This document shows positions 8,770-18,535 of a stretch of DNA of 64,000 nt, piece by piece; within the stretch, counting starts at the first letter, position 1; every line of letters starts with the position of its first letter. The notes below the pieces were generated by a model, which saw only the letters and a program-made list of their open reading frames with translations, did no database searches and was not told the origin of the DNA. Source of the DNA: Paracidobacterium acidisoli. Its GTDB lineage: Bacteria > Acidobacteriota > Terriglobia > Terriglobales > Acidobacteriaceae. The position numbers and the translations under genes were made by a program. The DNA lies in assembly GCF_003428625.2 (NCBI RefSeq), contig NZ_QVQT02000006.1, positions 248,001 to 312,000 on the forward strand. Direction: 5' to 3'.

Positions 8770-9951
8770 ATGTTCAAAAGAAAACTTGCCTTCTATGTAA
8801 TCGCTTCCATTTGCGCCGCCACCGCTCCGGTGCTTTCGGCCCAGACCGCCGCGGCGACTCCGCCGATGGGGTGGAACAGCTGGAACCACTTTGCCGGAAA
8901 GGTCACGGACGCCGATGTGCGCGCGGCCGCCGACGCCATCGTCTCGAGCGGCATGCGGGATGCCGGATACATCTACGTGAACATCGACGACACCTGGCAG
9001 GGGCAGCGCGACGCCCAGGGCGTGATCCATGCCAACAGCAAGTTTCCCGATATGAAGGCGCTTGCCGATTATGTGCATGCGAAGGGGCTGAAGATCGGCA
9101 TCTACTCCTCGCCGGGGCCGAAGACCTGCGCCGGATACGAGGGCAGCTACGGACACGAGGAGCAGGACGCGAAGACCTACGCCGCGTGGGGCATGGATTA
9201 CCTGAAGTACGACCTGTGCAGCTTTCGCAAAATCATGCAGCAGGAGTCGAACGGCGATCCGCAGAAGGCCTTCGATATGGAGAAGGCTGCCTATCAGAAG
9301 ATGAACCGCGCGATCGAGGCCACCGGGCGTCCCATTGTCTACAGCCTGTGCCAGTACGGATGGAACAAGGTGTGGGAGTGGGGCACGGACGTGGGCGGCA
9401 ACCTGTGGCGCACGACGGGCGATATCTCAGACCACTACAGCCGGATGGAAGAGATCGGCTTCGCGCAGGCCGGGCTTTCGAAGTACGCGGCGCCGGGGCA
9501 CTGGAACGATCCTGACATGCTCGAAGTGGGCAACGGCGGCATGACCGCGGACGAATACCGCCAGCACATGAGCCTGTGGGCGATCCTTGCGGCTCCGCTG
9601 CTGGCCGGCAACGACCTGAGCAAAATGACGCCGGAGACGCTGAGCATTCTGCTGAACAAAGAAGTGATCGCCGTCGACCAGGATGCGATGGGCAAACAGG
9701 GCGACCGGGTTTCGGCGGTGGGTCCGAACGAGATCTGGGCGAAGCCGCTCAGCGGCGGCGCAAAGGCCGTGGCTCTGTTCAACCGCGCCGAGTCGCCGCT
9801 GCCGATGACGCTGCATCTGAGCGAGGTCGGCTTTGAGGAAAATGCGAAGCTGCGCGATCTGTGGGCGCATAAGGACGTGACGGCATCGGACGGCAGTTAC
9901 ACTGTAGTGGTGCCGCGCCACGGCGTGGTGATGCTGAAGATCACTCCGTAG
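8770..9951 (+). CDS. Secreted GH27 alpha-galactosidase
   Basis: A 394-residue glycoside hydrolase of family 27. A signal peptide (MFKRKLAFYVIASICAA, cleavage near LSAQ) precedes the catalytic barrel, which opens TPPMGWNSWNHF. The predicted nucleophile is Asp148 in YLKYDLC, and the acid/base is Asp218 in RTTGDISD by alignment to known GH27 enzymes. The usual ADD-like VNIDDTW segment and the C-terminal beta-sandwich are present. It should release terminal alpha-galactose from plant oligosaccharides or galactomannan in the periplasm. Its stop lies 3 bases before the MFS transporter start, suggesting co-translation for uptake of the product. ATG 8770 gives the signal peptide; an upstream ATG at 8701 would not. 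Confidence 0.92.
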   Translation: MFKRKLAFYVIASICAATAPVLSAQTAAATPPMGWNSWNHFAGKVTDADVRAAADAIVSSGMRDAGYIYVNIDDTWQGQRDAQGVIHANSKFPDMKALADYVHAKGLKIGIYSSPGPKTCAGYEGSYGHEEQDAKTYAAWGMDYLKYDLCSFRKIMQQESNGDPQKAFDMEKAAYQKMNRAIEATGRPIVYSLCQYGWNKVWEWGTDVGGNLWRTTGDISDHYSRMEEIGFAQAGLSKYAAPGHWNDPDMLEVGNGGMTADEYRQHMSLWAILAAPLLAGNDLSKMTPETLSILLNKEVIAVDQDAMGKQGDRVSAVGPNEIWAKPLSGGAKAVALFNRAESPLPMTLHLSEVGFEENAKLRDLWAHKDVTASDGSYTVVVPRHGVVMLKITP

Positions 9952-9954
9952 TCG

Positions 9955-11280
9955 ATGCCCCCATTCGCTGACGAACAACTCGCCGAAGCAGACGCGGCCA
10001 GCACCTATGGAGAAAATATTCTCCGCCGCGTCTTCTTCCGGCTGGTTCCCTTCCTCTTTCTTCTTTACGTCTTCGCCTATCTCGACCGTGTCAACATCGG
10101 CTACGCCGCGCTGTCGATCCGCCGCGACCTGCACTTCAGCGATACGGTGTACGGAGCGGGCGCGGGACTCTTCTTCCTTGGCTATGCGCTCTTCGAGATT
10201 CCGGCGAACCTGGTGCTGCTGCGCCTTGGGCCGCGGCGGTGGATCGCCCTGATCATGATGTTCTGGGGCGTGCTCTCGTCGTGCATGTCGCTGGTGCACA
10301 CGCCGATGGGCTTTTATCTGGTGCGGTTTTTTCTGGGCGCGGCCGAGGCGGGATTCTTTCCCGGCATCGTGCTGTACCTGACGTGGTGGTTTCCTCCGCT
10401 GCACCGCGCGCGGGCGGTGGCATGGTTCATGGCGGCCACCACGGTGGCGGGCATTGTGGGCGCTCCGTTTTCGACCGTGCTGCTGTCGCTGCACGGAGTG
10501 GCGGGGATTGCCGGATGGAAGTGGCTCTTTCTGGGCGAGGGGCTGCCTTCGATCGTCTTCGGCATTCTGGTGCTGTTCGTTCTGGTCGATCACCCGCGCG
10601 ATGCGCGCTGGCTGGCAGAAGAGGAGCGGGCGTGGCTGACGGCGGCGGTCGCTTCGCATGAGACCGGAAACGCGCATGACGGGCACCATCTGCGTCACGC
10701 CTTTTCGAGCGGGATCGTCTGGCTGCTGTCGTTCTTCTACTTCGCGATCTCGGTCGGTCTGTACGGCCTGAGCCTGTGGCTGCCGGTGATGCTGAAGCGC
10801 CTGGCGCACGTCTCCGATGAGCGGGCGATTGCGCTCAGCGCCATTCCTTACGTCTTCGCGATGGCGGCGATGCTGCTGATGGCGCGCAGCTCCGACCGCT
10901 CGGGCGAGCGGCGGCGGCATCTGGCGGCGAGCCTTGCGGTTGCGGCTGTCGGCTTTGCTCTCAGCGCGGTGCTGACCTCTCCCCTGCCGTCGGCGCTGGC
11001 GCTGATTCTGGCGGCGGCGGGCATCTGGGGCTGCTTTGGACCCTTCTGGGCGCTGCCCGCGAACAGGCTGCGGGGAACGGCGGCGGCGGGCGGCATTGCG
11101 CTGATCAATTCCATCGGCGCGCTCGGCGGCTTCTGCGGTCCGTATCTGATGGGACGGGTGAGCGACCTGACGCACAGCTTTCGCGCTGCGCTGTGGGTGA
11201 CGGCGATTCTGCTGTTTTTCTCCGCGCTGCTTGCGCTGGTGCTGCTGCGCGGCTCCGCGAAGCCTGCGCACGAGGCGTAG
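9955..11280 (+). CDS. MFS transporter, ACS (anion:cation symporter) type
   Basis: A 441-residue major facilitator protein with about twelve TM helices. The motif YLDRVNIGYAALSIRRDL after TM1 is the hallmark of the ACS/phthalate-permease subfamily, which carries hexuronates, galactonate, tartrate and similar organic anions. A central cytoplasmic loop lies near residues 215-245. The gene starts 3 bases after the alpha-galactosidase stop, so the pair is almost certainly one transcript. Family membership would favour a sugar acid such as galactonate, while context suggests a galactose-derived substrate; the actual substrate is not decidable here. Confidence 0.88.
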   Translation: MPPFADEQLAEADAASTYGENILRRVFFRLVPFLFLLYVFAYLDRVNIGYAALSIRRDLHFSDTVYGAGAGLFFLGYALFEIPANLVLLRLGPRRWIALIMMFWGVLSSCMSLVHTPMGFYLVRFFLGAAEAGFFPGIVLYLTWWFPPLHRARAVAWFMAATTVAGIVGAPFSTVLLSLHGVAGIAGWKWLFLGEGLPSIVFGILVLFVLVDHPRDARWLAEEERAWLTAAVASHETGNAHDGHHLRHAFSSGIVWLLSFFYFAISVGLYGLSLWLPVMLKRLAHVSDERAIALSAIPYVFAMAAMLLMARSSDRSGERRRHLAASLAVAAVGFALSAVLTSPLPSALALILAAAGIWGCFGPFWALPANRLRGTAAAGGIALINSIGALGGFCGPYLMGRVSDLTHSFRAALWVTAILLFFSALLALVLLRGSAKPAHEA

Positions 11281-11369
11281 AATGGAAGACAGCCGCTGCT
11301 GTCTGATACCCGGCAAACGACCGGACCATACTTCATCCCCCAGCCTTCATACGGACATCCATTATTTTT

Positions 11370-13889
11370 ATGACTTCGACCAGACTGGACTCGACCACTT
11401 CGGAACCCATGTCAGAACGATCTGCTGCTACGCCCTCCTCACGCGAACTTATTTTTGATGCCTTCCGGCGCTGGGGCCATCTGCAGGCGCAGCTCGATCC
11501 GCTGGGCCAGTACCTGCTGCCCGCACCGGTTCCTGAACTCGATCTCTCCGGCGCCGATGCCGGCGATGCCCGGCGCTGCTACTGCGGCACGATCGGCGCA
11601 GAATTCATGCACATTCCCGCCCGCGAGCGGCGCGAATGGATTCAGGAACACCTCGAATCCGAGCCGGCGAAGGTGGACTCGGCCCATATTCTGGACCTGC
11701 TGACGCGGGCCGATATTTTCGAACAGGTGATTCAGTCGCGCTATCTGGGAACGAAGCGCTTTTCGCTCGAAGGCGTGACGGTGCTGATTCCCTTTCTCGA
11801 CGAGCTGCTGAACCGCTCGGCGGAGCTGACGGCCGACCGCTGCGTGATGGGCATGAGCCATCGCGGACGTCTAAGCGTGATGGTGAACACCTTCGGCAAA
11901 TCGGCGGCGGATATCTTTTCGCGCTTTGAAGATGTGGACCCGCGCAGCATTCTGGGCGGCGGCGACGTGAAGTACCATGTCGGCGCGACGGGCGATTATC
12001 CGACGCGCAACGGCGGAAGAATCTCGCTGCACCTGGTGTCGAACCCCAGCCATCTGGAGGCGGTCGATCCGGTGGCGATGGGACGCGCGAAGGCGCGGCA
12101 GGACCGCTACGGCGCAGACGGCATGGACCGCGTGCTGCCGGTTATCATTCACGGCGACGCAGCCTTCGCCGGCCAGGGCATCTGGGCGGAGACGATGAAC
12201 CTGGGCGGCATTGACGGCTTCAGCGTGGGCGGCGGCATTCACATCATCGTGAACAATCTGATCGGCTTCACGGCAGAGCCGGACGAGTCGAACTCGTCGC
12301 GCTATTCGTCGGACCTGGCGAAGCGGCTGCCGGTGCCGATCTTCCACGTGAACGCGGAGGACCCGGCGGCGGTGGTTCGCATTGCCGCGCTGGCCGCCGA
12401 GTACCGGTACAAGTTCCACACCGATGTGGTGGTCGATCTGATCGGCTACCGCCGCCACGGCCACAGCGAAGTCGACGATCCAACGATTACGCAGCCGCTG
12501 CGCTATGCGCGCATCAAGGACCATCCGGCGCTGTATGAGATTTACGCGAAGCAGACGGGACTGGATGTGTCGGCGCGGGTGAAGGAGCTGCAGGCCGAGT
12601 TCTCCGAGGCGCAGAAGACGGCGACCACGATGCAAAAGAAGGCGCATCTGGCGCAGCTTCCCGAGTACTGGAAGGCGTATCCGGGCGGCCCGTACCGCGC
12701 GGAGTATGAAGTGGAGACGGGGCTGGACAAGGAAGCGGTCGACCGGCTGGCGCAGGGGCTTGCGTCGTTTCCCGAGGGATTCCACATTCATCCCAAGATC
12801 AAAAAGCTGCTGGAGCAGCGCGCCGAGATGGGCCACGGCAAACGTCCGTTCGACTACGGCATGGCCGAGGCGGTGGCCTTTGCGTCGCTCGTCACTGCGG
12901 GCACGCCGGTACGCCTGAGCGGGCAGGACAGCCAGCGCGGCACCTTCAACCAGCGGCACAGCGTGCTGATCGACATTGAGAATGAGCGTCCGTGGATTCC
13001 ACTGAACCATCTGAACGAGAACCAGGCGACGTTTTCGGTCTATAACTCGATACTCTCCGAAGCCGGCGTGATGGGCTTCGAATACGGGTACAGCCGCGAT
13101 TATCCCGAGACTCTGGTGCTGTGGGAGGCGCAGTTCGGCGACTTCGCCAACGGCGCGCAGATCGTGATCGATCAGTTCATCTCAGCCGGTGAAGACAAGT
13201 GGGGACTGCTGAGCGGGCTGGTGCTGCTGCTGCCGCACGGCTACGAAGGCCAGGGACCGGAGCATTCGAGCGCCCGCATCGAGCGCTACCTGCAGCTCGC
13301 GGCGCGCGACAATATTCAGATCTGCCAGCCTTCGACGGCGGCGCAGTATTTCCATCTGCTGCGGCGGCAGGCGCTGCGCCCGTGGCGGAAGCCGCTGGTG
13401 GTCTTCACGCCGAAGAGCATGCTGCGCCATCCGGACGCGGTCTCTCCGATTGCCGACTTTGCGCAGCCGCGCTTCCGCAATGTGCTGCCGGAGACAGGGA
13501 TTCAGAATGCGGAGCGGCTGCTGCTGTGCACGGGCAAGATCGGGCACGATCTGCGCGTGGAGCGGCAGAAGCGCGGCGACGGCACGACGGGCATCCTCTT
13601 CCTCGAACAGCTTTATCCGTGGCCCGAGGCGGAGCTGAAGGCCGCGATTGAGGCTCATCCGGGCGCGACGGAGCTGGTATGGGTGCAGGAAGAGCCGGAG
13701 AATATGGGCGCGCTCTCCTTCGTGATGCCACGCCTGCGCCGCCTCTTCCGCGACCGGCAGGTGCTCAGCATCAAGCGCTCGGCTGCCGCCAGCCCCGCAA
13801 CCGGCTCGGCCAAAGCGCACGAGATGGAACAGCGCACGCTGATCGAGCTGGCTCTGGGACCGGGGCTGAAGGAAAAGGCGAGTCATTGA
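11370..13889 (+). CDS. sucA: 2-oxoglutarate dehydrogenase E1 component
   Basis: An 839-residue thiamine-diphosphate-dependent E1 subunit of the 2-oxoglutarate dehydrogenase complex (TCA cycle). Visible landmarks: GMSHRGRL (near 160), the ThDP/Mg motif beginning GDAAFAGQG and reaching VNNLIGFT (near 255-300), GYRRHGHSE, and the C-terminal pyrimidine-domain signatures LSGQDSQRGTF and LLPHGYEGQGPEHSSAR. The N-terminus is shorter than the roughly 930-residue Escherichia coli enzyme, with only about 50 residues before the domain that normally follows the E2-contact peptide. ATG 11370 and ATG 11409 are both possible starts. No E2/E3 gene is adjacent. The C-terminus is complete. Confidence 0.95.
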   Translation: MTSTRLDSTTSEPMSERSAATPSSRELIFDAFRRWGHLQAQLDPLGQYLLPAPVPELDLSGADAGDARRCYCGTIGAEFMHIPARERREWIQEHLESEPAKVDSAHILDLLTRADIFEQVIQSRYLGTKRFSLEGVTVLIPFLDELLNRSAELTADRCVMGMSHRGRLSVMVNTFGKSAADIFSRFEDVDPRSILGGGDVKYHVGATGDYPTRNGGRISLHLVSNPSHLEAVDPVAMGRAKARQDRYGADGMDRVLPVIIHGDAAFAGQGIWAETMNLGGIDGFSVGGGIHIIVNNLIGFTAEPDESNSSRYSSDLAKRLPVPIFHVNAEDPAAVVRIAALAAEYRYKFHTDVVVDLIGYRRHGHSEVDDPTITQPLRYARIKDHPALYEIYAKQTGLDVSARVKELQAEFSEAQKTATTMQKKAHLAQLPEYWKAYPGGPYRAEYEVETGLDKEAVDRLAQGLASFPEGFHIHPKIKKLLEQRAEMGHGKRPFDYGMAEAVAFASLVTAGTPVRLSGQDSQRGTFNQRHSVLIDIENERPWIPLNHLNENQATFSVYNSILSEAGVMGFEYGYSRDYPETLVLWEAQFGDFANGAQIVIDQFISAGEDKWGLLSGLVLLLPHGYEGQGPEHSSARIERYLQLAARDNIQICQPSTAAQYFHLLRRQALRPWRKPLVVFTPKSMLRHPDAVSPIADFAQPRFRNVLPETGIQNAERLLLCTGKIGHDLRVERQKRGDGTTGILFLEQLYPWPEAELKAAIEAHPGATELVWVQEEPENMGALSFVMPRLRRLFRDRQVLSIKRSAAASPATGSAKAHEMEQRTLIELALGPGLKEKASH

Positions 13890-13894
13890 AGGCA

Positions 13895-13922
13895 GGGATC
13901 AGGGATTAGGGATTAGGGATTA
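13895..13922 (+). repeat. GGGATTA heptad array
   Basis: Four consecutive 7-mers, GGGATCA then three GGGATTA, begin six bases after the sucA stop codon. The four GGG tracts separated by 4-base loops could form an intramolecular G-quadruplex on the plus strand or in the sucA mRNA tail. The array resembles a telomere-type repeat in sequence only. Confidence 0.8.
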
Positions 13923-14011
13923 GCCATCAGAATTCAGGATGAGATGTGCATCTTTACAGATGACTGCTCCATGTTGATTGCCCTTTTTCCATCACCTGCA
14001 TGCAAAAGCAA

Positions 14012-14040
14012 AAAAGCGTCACCGTAATGGTGACGCTTTT
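14012..14040. terminator. Bidirectional intrinsic terminator (sucA / isomerase)
   Basis: A perfect 12-bp stem (AAAAGCGTCACC, loop GTAAT, GGTGACGCTTTT) between converging genes. Read on the minus strand it is followed by a run of six T, serving the pentose operon. Read on the plus strand it ends in TTTTGCTTTTTC, serving sucA. Confidence 0.85.
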
Positions 14041-14053
14041 GCTTTTTCCTGTA

Positions 14054-14073
14054 CCCTGCGCTCTGAGCCCTGC
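14054..14073 (-). repeat. Copy of dispersed GCAGGGCTCAGAGCGCAGGG repeat
   Basis: On the minus strand these 20 bases read GCAGGGCTCAGAGCGCAGGG, identical to 21521-21540 inside rlmN. A weaker relative containing CAGGGCTCAG lies on the minus strand near 40853-40862, upstream of the diguanylate cyclase gene. This copy lies between the terminator and the isomerase stop codon. Confidence 0.6.
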
Positions 14074-14081
14074 GTGCTGCG

Positions 14082-15491
<1,410 letters not shown>

Positions 15492-15554
15492 AAGTCCGGT
15501 TTCAGCTCCTGATCCTGTCTGTAACTTCGGTGCGCGGAGAAACGGCCTTCGCTC

Positions 15555-15767
15555 TTAACGTACGCGGGGCCAGAAACGAATGGTGTAGATCAGTCCTCCC
15601 ACGCCCATCAGAGCGCCCCACCAGATGGCGGGATGGAACTGGTTGTAGAGCACCGGCGGATGAACCAGAGGATGGGAGAGCTCCCATAATCCGGTGACGG
15701 TGATAATCGCGCCATAGATCAGGAAGAGAACGCCGGAAAAAAACCAGATCGAAATGGGTTCACGCAT
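15555..15767 (-). CDS. Small two-TM membrane protein beside SSS symporter
   Basis: A 70-residue protein with two predicted TM helices (IWFFSGVLFLIYGAIITVTG and IWWGALMGVGGLIYTI) separated by a short His/Pro-rich loop. ATG 15767 has GGCGGAG upstream; an open frame continues to 15824 but that would run into the symporter gene. It starts 16 bases after the symporter stop and precedes the isomerase by 63 bases, so it is co-transcribed. A role as accessory subunit or stabiliser of the symporter is an inference from position alone; I do not recognise a named family. Confidence 0.6.
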   Translation of the reverse strand: MREPISIWFFSGVLFLIYGAIITVTGLWELSHPLVHPPVLYNQFHPAIWWGALMGVGGLIYTIRFWPRVR

Positions 15768-15783
15768 GATTGTCTGCTCCGCC

Positions 15784-17508
15784 TTACCAGAAGATGATAT
15801 TGAGCGCGATGAAGACGACGGCAATCAGGGCCGCCCATACGATGGGCTTCTGATACCAGTGATCGTCGCGCTCCTCGGGAATTTTGGTGGCTCCGTAGAC
15901 GAGCCCCTCGAGCTCGGCCTCGGGCCGGGGTTTGGTCATCAGGCTCACGACCACGGTGACAATTACGCAGGCCAGCCAGGACCACAGAGCGCGGTACATG
16001 TCTTCAGCCAGAGCTTTCGCGTCGGGCGAGAGCGCCACATAGCGCAGCGCCGAAGGATCGTGGCGCACCCACGACCACAGCCCGATGGCCGTGCCGGTAC
16101 CGGCGAGCAGACCCCAGAAGCCGCCCGCTTTGGTGGCCCGCTTCCACAGCATGCCAAGGATCACAGTGCCGAAGAGCGGCGCGATGAAGAAGCTGAAGAG
16201 ACCCTGCACGTAGTCCATGATGCTGGCCGCGTGCTGCACCAGATAGGCCGTGCCCACGGAGATGAGCACGCCGATAAAGGTGCACCAGCGGCCCATCGAG
16301 ACATAATGCCGGTCGCTCGCCTTCTTATTCAGAAAGGCGCCGTAGATATCGTAGGTCCAGACGGTGGCGAAGGCGCTGACGTTGCCGGCCATGCCGGACA
16401 TGAAGCCGGCGATCAGCGCGGTGACGCCGAGGCCGAGCAGGCCCGGTCCGCAGTAGCGCACCAGCATCAGCGGCAGCACCTCGTTGTAGCTGTGCTGGCC
16501 GGAGGCGACGGCCTGAGCTTCGCCGACCAGATGAAAGGGCAGCGCGGAGAGAGCGATGAGGCCGGGCAGGATGACGATGAACGGCACCATCATCTTGAAG
16601 GCCGCGCCGATGATGGGAGCCATGCGCGCCGAGCGCAGGTTGTTCGCGGAGAGCACGCGCTGGACGACGAGAAAGTCGGTGGTCCAGTAGCCGAAGCTGG
16701 TCACGAGGCCGAGCCCGAAGACGAGGCCGGTCCAGTGAATGCCCATGGGGTTATCACGGAAGTGCCCGGTGGTGCTCCACAGGTGGGTGTAGTCGGTGCT
16801 GCCGAGGCGGACGGCGATCTGCGCCTTCAGGTTGCTCCAGCCGCCGACCTCGATGATGCCCATGATCGGCACGAGCAGCGCGCCGAGCCAGATGAGCAGG
16901 AACTGCAGGACCTCGTTGTAAATGGCCGAGCGCAGTCCGCCGAGGGCGACGTAGATGGCGACGGTGATCGAAGAGATCCAGATGCTGAAGTTGAGGTTCC
17001 AGCCGAGGACCACCTTCATCACGATGGCCATCGCATACATATTGATGCCGCTCATCAGCACGGTCATGAAGGCGAAGCTGATGGCCGAGATGGCGCGGGT
17101 GCCGTCGCCGAAGCGCAGGTGCAGATATCCGGGAACCGAGTTGACCTTCGAGATGTAATAGAACGGCATCATCACGATGCCGAGGAAGAGCATGGCGGGG
17201 ATGGCGCCGATCCAGTACCAGTGCGTGGCGAGAATGCCGTACTGGTAGGCCGAGCCCGCCCATCCCATCAGCTCAAGCGACCCAAGGTTTGCCGAGACGA
17301 AGCTGAGACCGGCGATCCACGCCGTCATCTCGCGTCCCGCCATGAAAAATTCCTCGCTGGTGTTCGAGGAGCCCTTCAGATAAAAGCCGATGAAGATCAC
17401 GATCGCGAAATAGACCGCGATCACGGCTATATCGACTCCGCTGAGCTTTACCAGCGACGACGACAGCATCGCGCAGAGCGCTGCCGGGTTTGTGATTGCA
17501 AAGTGCAT
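15784..17508 (-). CDS. SSS-family Na+/sugar symporter
   Basis: A 574-residue sodium:solute symporter of the SGLT-like branch with about fourteen TM helices. Recognisable parts are GVDIAVIAVYFAIVIFIG (TM1), EEFFMAGREMTAWIAGLSFVSANLG (first broken helix), VPGYLHLRFG and YWTTDFLVVQRVLSA. ATG 17508 has AGGA about 6 bases upstream. Placement between araD and the isomerase makes uptake of the pathway sugar, probably L-arabinose or a similar pentose, the natural role. The 240-base gap to araD is filled by a minisatellite, which is unusual for a gene that should share that transcript. Confidence 0.88.
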   Translation of the reverse strand: MHFAITNPAALCAMLSSSLVKLSGVDIAVIAVYFAIVIFIGFYLKGSSNTSEEFFMAGREMTAWIAGLSFVSANLGSLELMGWAGSAYQYGILATHWYWIGAIPAMLFLGIVMMPFYYISKVNSVPGYLHLRFGDGTRAISAISFAFMTVLMSGINMYAMAIVMKVVLGWNLNFSIWISSITVAIYVALGGLRSAIYNEVLQFLLIWLGALLVPIMGIIEVGGWSNLKAQIAVRLGSTDYTHLWSTTGHFRDNPMGIHWTGLVFGLGLVTSFGYWTTDFLVVQRVLSANNLRSARMAPIIGAAFKMMVPFIVILPGLIALSALPFHLVGEAQAVASGQHSYNEVLPLMLVRYCGPGLLGLGVTALIAGFMSGMAGNVSAFATVWTYDIYGAFLNKKASDRHYVSMGRWCTFIGVLISVGTAYLVQHAASIMDYVQGLFSFFIAPLFGTVILGMLWKRATKAGGFWGLLAGTGTAIGLWSWVRHDPSALRYVALSPDAKALAEDMYRALWSWLACVIVTVVVSLMTKPRPEAELEGLVYGATKIPEERDDHWYQKPIVWAALIAVVFIALNIIFW

Positions 17509-17639
17509 GCCTGGTCCTGCCTCAATCCGCCTGAAAGTCGTGCTTCAAATTCATAAACCGAAAATATGCCGATGGAGCCGGCGCGTATCGCAGAGAGATG
17601 CCTCTATCTGCCGTTCATTCTGATTTCTGCCTGTACATC

Positions 17640-17763
17640 CGTATATCTTTATCTGTCTTTACTTCGTATATCTTTATTTGTCCGTACTTCTTATATCTTT
17701 ATTTGTCCGTACTTCTTATATCTTTATTTGTCCGGACTTCGTATATCTTTACTGCCCGTACGT
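17640..17763. repeat. 25-bp minisatellite downstream of araD
   Basis: Four consecutive 25-base units (17640-17664, 17665-17689, 17690-17714, 17715-17739) with consensus halves CKTATATCTTTAT and TTGTCCGTACTT, plus a fifth diverged 24-base unit at 17740-17763 that runs into the 3' end of araD. Identity between units 2, 3 and 4 is nearly perfect. A degenerate unit may precede it at about 17615-17639. The array is AT-rich within GC-rich DNA. As 25 is not a multiple of three and no gene reads through it, it is non-coding. It has no spacers, so it is not a CRISPR. Confidence 0.9.
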
Positions 17764-18441
17764 CGCTTTTGCGCCGTGCTTGCGAAAATAATGGCGGTCC
17801 TGCAGCGCCTGCGAGATACCCGCTCCCTCAGCATTCAGAGTAACCGTATAGAAGGCCATCCGGGCCACCGCCTCGAGCACTACGGCGTGATAAGCAGCCG
17901 CGGCCGGCGTTTTGCCCCACGCGAACGGGGCGTGTCCGGCAACGAGAACGGCCGGAACGGCGTCCGGATCAAGATTCTGCTCGCGAAAGCGGCGCGCGAT
18001 GGCGACGCCGGTGTTCAGAACATAGTCGCCGCCGATCTCCTCCGCGTTCAGCTCATCGGTGACCGGAACCGGCCCATAGAAGTAGTCGGCGTGCGTGGTT
18101 CCGAAGGAAGGAATGCTGCGCCCGGCCTGAGCCCAGGCGGTGGCGAACTCGGAGTGCGTGTGGACCACGCCGCCGATGGTGGGAAACTCGCGATAGAGGA
18201 AGAGATGCGTGGCGAGATCGGAGGAGGGGCGAAGCGAGCCTTCGACGATCTTTCCGTCGAGATCGGTGAGCACCATGTCCGACGGCTTCATGGATTCATA
18301 CGGCACGCCGCTCGGCTTGATGGCCACCAGTCCCTGTTCGCGGTCGATGCCGCTTGCATTTCCAAAGGTATAAAGAACGAGCCCGCGGCGAACGATTTCG
18401 AGATTCGCTTCGAGCACCTGCTCGCGCAGAGATTCCAGCAT
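17749..18441 (-). CDS. araD: L-ribulose-5-phosphate 4-epimerase
   Basis: A 230-residue class II aldolase/AraD protein. Predicted zinc ligands Asp75 (RPSSDLATH), His94 and His96 (VVHTHSEFA) and His170 (LVAGHAPFAWG) align with those of Escherichia coli AraD. GNASGID and IKPSGVPYE form the phosphate-binding region. It converts L-ribulose 5-phosphate to D-xylulose 5-phosphate, the last step of L-arabinose degradation. It is the first gene of the minus-strand pentose operon and is divergent from the LacI-type regulator 94 bases away. The last codons (TYGQ, stop) overlap the diverged end unit of the minisatellite. Confidence 0.93.
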   Translation of the reverse strand: MLESLREQVLEANLEIVRRGLVLYTFGNASGIDREQGLVAIKPSGVPYESMKPSDMVLTDLDGKIVEGSLRPSSDLATHLFLYREFPTIGGVVHTHSEFATAWAQAGRSIPSFGTTHADYFYGPVPVTDELNAEEIGGDYVLNTGVAIARRFREQNLDPDAVPAVLVAGHAPFAWGKTPAAAAYHAVVLEAVARMAFYTVTLNAEGAGISQALQDRHYFRKHGAKATYGQ

Positions 18442-18486
18442 GCTGTGGCCTGGCCTTTCGCCGCAAATGAGGCAATTGTACTAAAT

Positions 18487-18518
18487 CGGTTTAACCGTAT
18501 TCTTTCGGGCAAACGTTT
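18487..18518. promoter_or_regulatory. Candidate LacI-family operators between araD and lacI-type gene
   Basis: Two palindromes lie in the 94-base divergent gap: CGGTT-T-AACCG at 18487-18497 and AAACGTTT at 18511-18518. The second, with a central CG flanked by AAA/TTT, resembles operators of LacI/GalR proteins. The position suggests that the adjacent regulator represses araD and itself. Binding is inferred. Confidence 0.45.
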
Positions 18519-18535
18519 ACTGGCTTTTTGAAGCT

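Noticed and set aside
9427-11316. A 629-codon minus-strand frame
   Set aside because: Antisense to the alpha-galactosidase and MFS genes; composition dominated by Arg, Gln and His, with no recognisable motif.
13895-13922. Telomere-type sequence as evidence for a linear replicon end
   Set aside because: Only four heptads lie between ordinary chromosomal genes, so it is not a chromosome end.
15754-17556. A 600-codon plus-strand frame
   Set aside because: Antisense to the SSS symporter, which has unmistakable TM signatures.
17640-17763. Possible CRISPR array
   Set aside because: Units of 25 bases are directly adjacent with no spacers, and no cas gene is nearby; it is a minisatellite.
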